Source: Mytilus galloprovincialis (lineage: Eukaryota; Mollusca; Bivalvia; Mytilida; Mytilidae). From it: a stretch of 64,000 bases of DNA. The stretch lies in NCBI RefSeq assembly GCF_965363235.1, contig NC_134849.1, positions 48,058,122 through 48,122,121 on the forward strand, read 5' to 3'. The position numbers and the translations under genes were made by a program. Below, in pieces: positions 60,130-64,000 of the stretch (position 1 is its first letter; every line of letters begins with the position of its first letter). Below the pieces are notes generated by a model. It saw only the letters and a program-made list of their open reading frames with translations. It ran no database searches and was not told the DNA's origin.

Positions 60130-60615
60130 AGGTTATTACGCCTTACCTAGAGCGATTTGACGTGGACTTCGCCTTACCTGATAGATTTGGCCTAATTACA
60201 TTTACCACACCTAACCCAAAGAGATTTAGGCTTATTACATTGACAACGCCTTACTTGGAGCGATTTGGCCTCATTACATGTACTACACATTACCCGAGTA
60301 ATTTAGCCTCATAACATTGACTACGCCTTACCTAAAGCGATTGGACCAATTTTATTGACTATTCTTCACCGAGAGCGATTTGACCATATATCGACTACGC
60401 TTTACATAAAACATAGAAACTTAATTACGAGTATGCCTTACCTAGAGAGAGTTGACATAATTTCGTTGGCTTCGCCTTACCTAACCTAGAGAGAGTTGAC
60501 ATAATTTCGTTGGCTTCGCCTTACCTACAGTGATGTGGCCTCATTCCATTTGACTAGACGCCTTATGATAGAGATTTTGCCTAATTGCATCGACTACGCA
60601 TCACCTAAAGTAAAA
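60130..60615 (+). repeat. Degenerate ~31-41-bp tandem array
   Basis: Some twelve copies of a unit like ACTACGCCTTACCTAGAGCG then ATTTGGCCTCATTACATTG, spaced 31-41 bp. A recent 50-bp duplication lies within at about 60435-60525 (CTAGAGAGAGTTGACATAAT twice). Confidence 0.75.
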
Positions 60616-62304
60616 CACTTTTAGGTGTTAGCGCATAAAACAATATGGTAACAATTGCAATAAACTGCAATAATGATGAAGTACATTTTCTTTCAGTGAA
60701 GTATCAAACATTTAACCGATTTCTATATGTAAGTTCCTTACCAGACTTGTTGGTATTTGTGTCAGCTTTATAAAGAAGGCAATGCAAAACATAACCTCAA
60801 TTATCTCCCATAGAAAAAACATATTCTTGCAGTCTCTGATATTCAGATAGCAGAATAGTAATCTATAAGTTTACCGATCAGTCTTTATACATGTACTTAC
60901 TTCTTAATGCCGCGTGTTTAGCGTAGAAGCAGCATATACCAATTCTAAAATCTTAAGTTTGACCCGGTCGGAGTTCAAACCAACAACCTGGTTTCCGCTC
61001 TAGAGGCGGTCAAACCAACAACCTGGTTCCCGCTCTAGAGCCGGTCGAATAAAAATATTTTTTTGAGATTTGAACATAGGTAAACTATTTTTAAGCTTGC
61101 CTTAATTTATTCCATAAAATTAAGAAACTAAACGATAAAAATGAAACAACATTTAAAAAGTTTCACCTTTTAATATCATTAATTTAAAGACAATTGTAAC
61201 ATGAAAAAAAAAGAATATATACAATAAATTGCACTTTTAAAGAGACAAAATGTGAAATGCTACCTACATAGAGCGTATTTGTTCTTTTGTAGTTATCAGT
61301 GCCCCTAGTTTAATAAACATTTCAATTCTAAAGACAAGAGGCTCTTAAAAGATTGTGTCGTTCACCTAGGTCTATGTGCACTTTCAACAATGGTTCCTCT
61401 CAAGTATTGTAAAACTAGAATAGAATTCGTGACAAAATTCTCTTTTCGTTGAACTTGTATTGCTTATCATTTCTTACAGTATATTATATCTTTACCTTCT
61501 TTTTTTTTTTTATCAAATCACACACACACACACAAAAGATATAAAGGTATAGTCCTTCGAAGGCAGAGTCTATAAAGATTTTACAAAAATGGCATAAACA
61601 TTTGGTTGAAATTTGCCCACTAGTTACATGGGAGATTTTTGCAGACATCAATGCACGACGACGGACCTCTAAGTGTTGAGAAAAGCTCACTTGGCTCTTT
61701 CTGGCCAGATGAGCTGACATGTTAAAGCTATGTAAAGTGTATGAACATGTACTCTAACTGTTTAATACTCACAGAAAAGGCCTGTTGGAATATATGTATT
61801 GCTTTTTAGTTTTTACATCTAAGTATTAAACCTCACTTCATTGGTTTTCCAAATTGAGACGGAAATAAACACTTTCTTATAATTGAATGGTACACATTTC
61901 CATAAATATTTTTTTTTTATTCGAAATTCATTTGAAAATAATTATTAAGACAAAGTTGTTTAGCAAATAAAAAAATTGCCGCTCGTTTGACATTGTGGCA
62001 CTTTTTATATATGAGGAATAATGAATATGAAATCCACTTAATTTCCGTTTTTGTACAATAAACTTTTTGTACATATCATTATGCTTTTATTTTCATCATT
62101 TATGTGACATTATACCAGTTCATACCACTACTAAATAAATACACATACATGCCTTTGAACCTTCATAAGTTTGTGTACATCTTTAGAAAAATGTGATTTT
62201 AATTGTTCTTTTTTAACAATATCATATTGCCTCAAATAAATAGTCTAATCAACAAATGTATAACTCCAGAAAAGCTGAATACTGACAGTTCTATATACAA
62301 ATAA
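60616..62304. other. No gene seen
   Basis: AT-rich flank. It holds a direct repeat of about 37 bp at 60973-61045 (CCAACAACCTGGTT(T/C)CCGCT and CTAGAG(G/C)CGGTC) and a (CA)n run at 61517-61533. No exon recognised. Confidence 0.4.
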
Positions 62305-62410
62305 GAAGATGTGTTACATGATTGCCAGTGAGACAACTGTCCACCAAGGATCAAATATTATGATGTAAAAATAATCACTGGTTACCTTCAACAATGAACA
62401 AAACCCTTAT
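62305..62410 (+). repeat. Short dispersed repeat (SINE/MITE-like), diverged copy
   Basis: GATGTGTTACATGATTGCCA, then GTGAGACAACTGTCCACCAA and TTACCTTCAACAATGAACAA match the first half of the family seen at 53160-53420. Confidence 0.65.
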
Positions 62411-62572
62411 ATTATTTCTAGTAAGTTATGAAGGGGTGACATTACGTAATTTGAACAATGGTAAACTTGCAAAAATATGTTCGTGATATGCTAGAACATC
62501 AATATCGGTTTTTACTATCTTAGAACTTTTTTGTTCAAACATAACAAAATACTATTCATTTCAATAACATAT

Positions 62573-62629
62573 TTCACATGACAGAGCATCGTTCACATGA
62601 CAGAGCATCATTCACATGACCGAGCATCG
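62573..62629 (+). repeat. Three 19-bp tandem units at the 3' end of the partial gene
   Basis: TTCACATGACAGAGCATCG starts at 62573, 62592 and 62611. The third unit (with CCGAG) contains the stop codon and last four codons of the gene on the minus strand. Confidence 0.9.
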
Positions 62630-63707
62630 TTCTGAAGGTTTTGATCGTTTCTGGTTTTCTGGTCTCTTACCACTCCAGACTCCAATATTCCGACAATCAG
62701 TTACTATAAAATCGTCTACTTCAGTCCCGAAATACATTTCTACCTCAGAAAGAGAAAGTCGTGAAGTATTTACTGGCAATGTTTCTTTCTCTTCAGCACA
62801 TAAAACGTTATTTTCAATTAAAGCACAATCAAACGGTCCACCTAAATAATTCCTGGTTGCTAATTCTAAATTCACTACTGGCAAAGCTGAAAAAAATATC
62901 ATAATTGAAATAAATTTTAGGATCAATCAATCCCTACTTTAAATAAAAAAATTAGCTTTTGTCAGTCAAGAATGTAACTCTTATATATTGTGGAGGTATG
63001 CGTATCCAATATACTATTAGTGATGTTAAACCTCAATTTCTATATTTTACTACAAGTCTACAAATTAAATAACGTCTCCTCGCTGCCTGTGTTCATTATA
63101 AAATACATGTATCAATAATATCTTAATTTTTTATAATGTCTCACTTCAGCGGTTTTCGCTTTGTGGACAGTTTTTCAAAACATTTAAACACTGACACTGA
63201 AGATATTAACGTCAGTGTTAAATTTGCCTGGTTTTTCGAGATTGTAGTCAAAAATTGTACGTTGCCCGTAATTTTTTTCTTCCTTTCTTTATTCTATTTT
63301 TAAAAGAAAGCTCCGTAATTTTTTCTTCTTTTCTTTATTCTATTTTTAAAAGAAAGCTGTGAGTATGTAAAAAAGATTCATCCTCGCAAAATTTTAATTT
63401 GTCCTCATTTTATTTTCAATTGGAAATGCTGTATATATATTCTGCGTCTAACTCAATAAGTCAAGCGTTTAGTTAACAATAATAATAATATTGATTGAGT
63501 GCATTATGTGTACCTTTCTGGTTTAAGAGAAACTGGAAAGCTGGTATGACAGTCTGAGGGTCTAGTAAATGAAGCTTCACAAACAATGCATTCATTTCCT
63601 TGTTATAGTCTTCATCAGAATATTGTCCTCGGATAATTTTAAACATCCAATGTTTTGTCCATCGTGGCTCCATAATATGTGCGAGAAGACGCTCAGCCCA
63701 AACATGC
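62612..63707 (-). CDS. 3' end of an unrecognised gene (last two exons; continues past the right edge)
   Basis: Two exons join in phase: 63707-63514 (acceptor TTTTAG, donor AAG/GTACAC) and 62886-62612 (acceptor TTTTTTTCAG). They encode about 155 residues. The first reads HVWAERLLAHIMEPRWTKHW onward to TVIPAFQFLLNQK; the second runs from LPVVNLELATRNYLGG through YFGTEVDDFIVTD to a basic tail. I do not recognise the family. Transmembrane segments are not evident. The last four residues, CSVM, fit a CaaX prenylation box by pattern, but they are encoded within a short tandem repeat, so this may be chance. A further donor-like GTG/GTAAGA near 63959 follows an open frame, but its phase does not fit the 63707 acceptor, so at least one exon is missing or misplaced. 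Confidence 0.6.
63290..63362 (+). repeat. Tandem duplication of about 47 bp in the last intron
   Basis: CCGTAATTTTT then CTTTATTCTATTTTTAAAAG then AAAGCT occurs twice in a row. It lies between the two visible exons of the partial gene. Confidence 0.8.
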
Positions 63708-64000
63708 CTAAAACAAAGATAAATAACTGAACTTATTTATTCTTTAGACAAAGTTTACGAGATCAAGATCAGGCAAGCTTGTTTTGTACAGTAACTCATT
63801 AGTTTAAGTAGTAATGAATCATGCATAAAACACGCCTGTCCCAATTCAGAAACATTTTATTTGGTTGTCGTGTGCCATAGTTCTGTTTTGTTATTTACTG
63901 ACTTCATGTGTGACCGTGTTAATTGTCCCTTTTACAGATGATATCGGATATGTTTCTTACCACAACCCCTTCACTTTTCATGAATGTGACCAACCGAATT
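63708..64000. other. Right edge, probable intron of the partial gene
   Basis: No secure exon. A minus-strand open stretch ending in GTG/GTAAGA near 63959 may be an upstream exon (RLVTFMKSEGVV-like) but its phase does not fit. Confidence 0.3.

Overview
The window looks like nuclear DNA from a bivalve mollusc, most likely a mussel. It is AT-rich, its genes are split by spliceosomal introns, and it is dense with short dispersed repeats and foldback elements of types I recall from Mytilus-like genomes. That placement is inference from repeat style and protein family; no species marker is present.

Three related genes of the SLC16 (monocarboxylate transporter-like) branch of the major facilitator superfamily lie in tandem on the minus strand. 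Copy 1 occupies 1035-6250 (5 exons, 611 aa), copy 2 11488-16605 (4 exons, 527 aa) and copy 3 38438-54340 (5 exons, about 642 codons). Every intron follows GT-AG and falls at the same place and phase in all three. A 144-nt exon is invariant, and in copies 1 and 2 the last exon is exactly 224 nt. Copy 3 carries one extra base in an A-run and has two introns of more than 6 kb packed with transposons. In all three copies the TM1 lysine and the TM8 aspartate that proton-coupled MCTs use appear replaced, so the substrate is probably not a simple lactate/H+ pair. A fourth, unrecognised gene enters from the right edge on the minus strand; its last two coding exons are 63514-63707 and 62612-62886.

Region by region: 1-979 is empty flank; 1-6.25 kb copy 1; 6.5-11.4 kb repeats, including a near-identical copy of part of copy 1's first exon; 11.5-16.6 kb copy 2; 17.1-21.9 kb one arm of a large inverted duplication whose partner lies at 48.8-51.1 kb in intron 1 of copy 3; 22.2-29.1 kb dispersed repeats, a long-inverted-repeat element and a pair of 440-bp MITEs; 30.2-36.6 kb a broken BEL/Pao LTR retrotransposon with a nested repeat; 37.7-38.0 kb a CRE-like cluster and a hairpin; 38.4-54.3 kb copy 3 with a 3.2-kb DNA transposon in its last intron; 54.6-60.6 kb a foldback element, a 3.8-kb array of 62-bp units split by a Mutator-like element, and a second degenerate array; 60.6-64 kb flank and the partial gene.

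The most interesting signals are the loss of MCT catalytic residues shared by all three paralogs, the same foldback family lying 260-280 bp upstream of the first exons of copies 1 and 3 (and fused to the exon-1 duplicate), and two transposon families whose ends are arrays of a short repeated motif.
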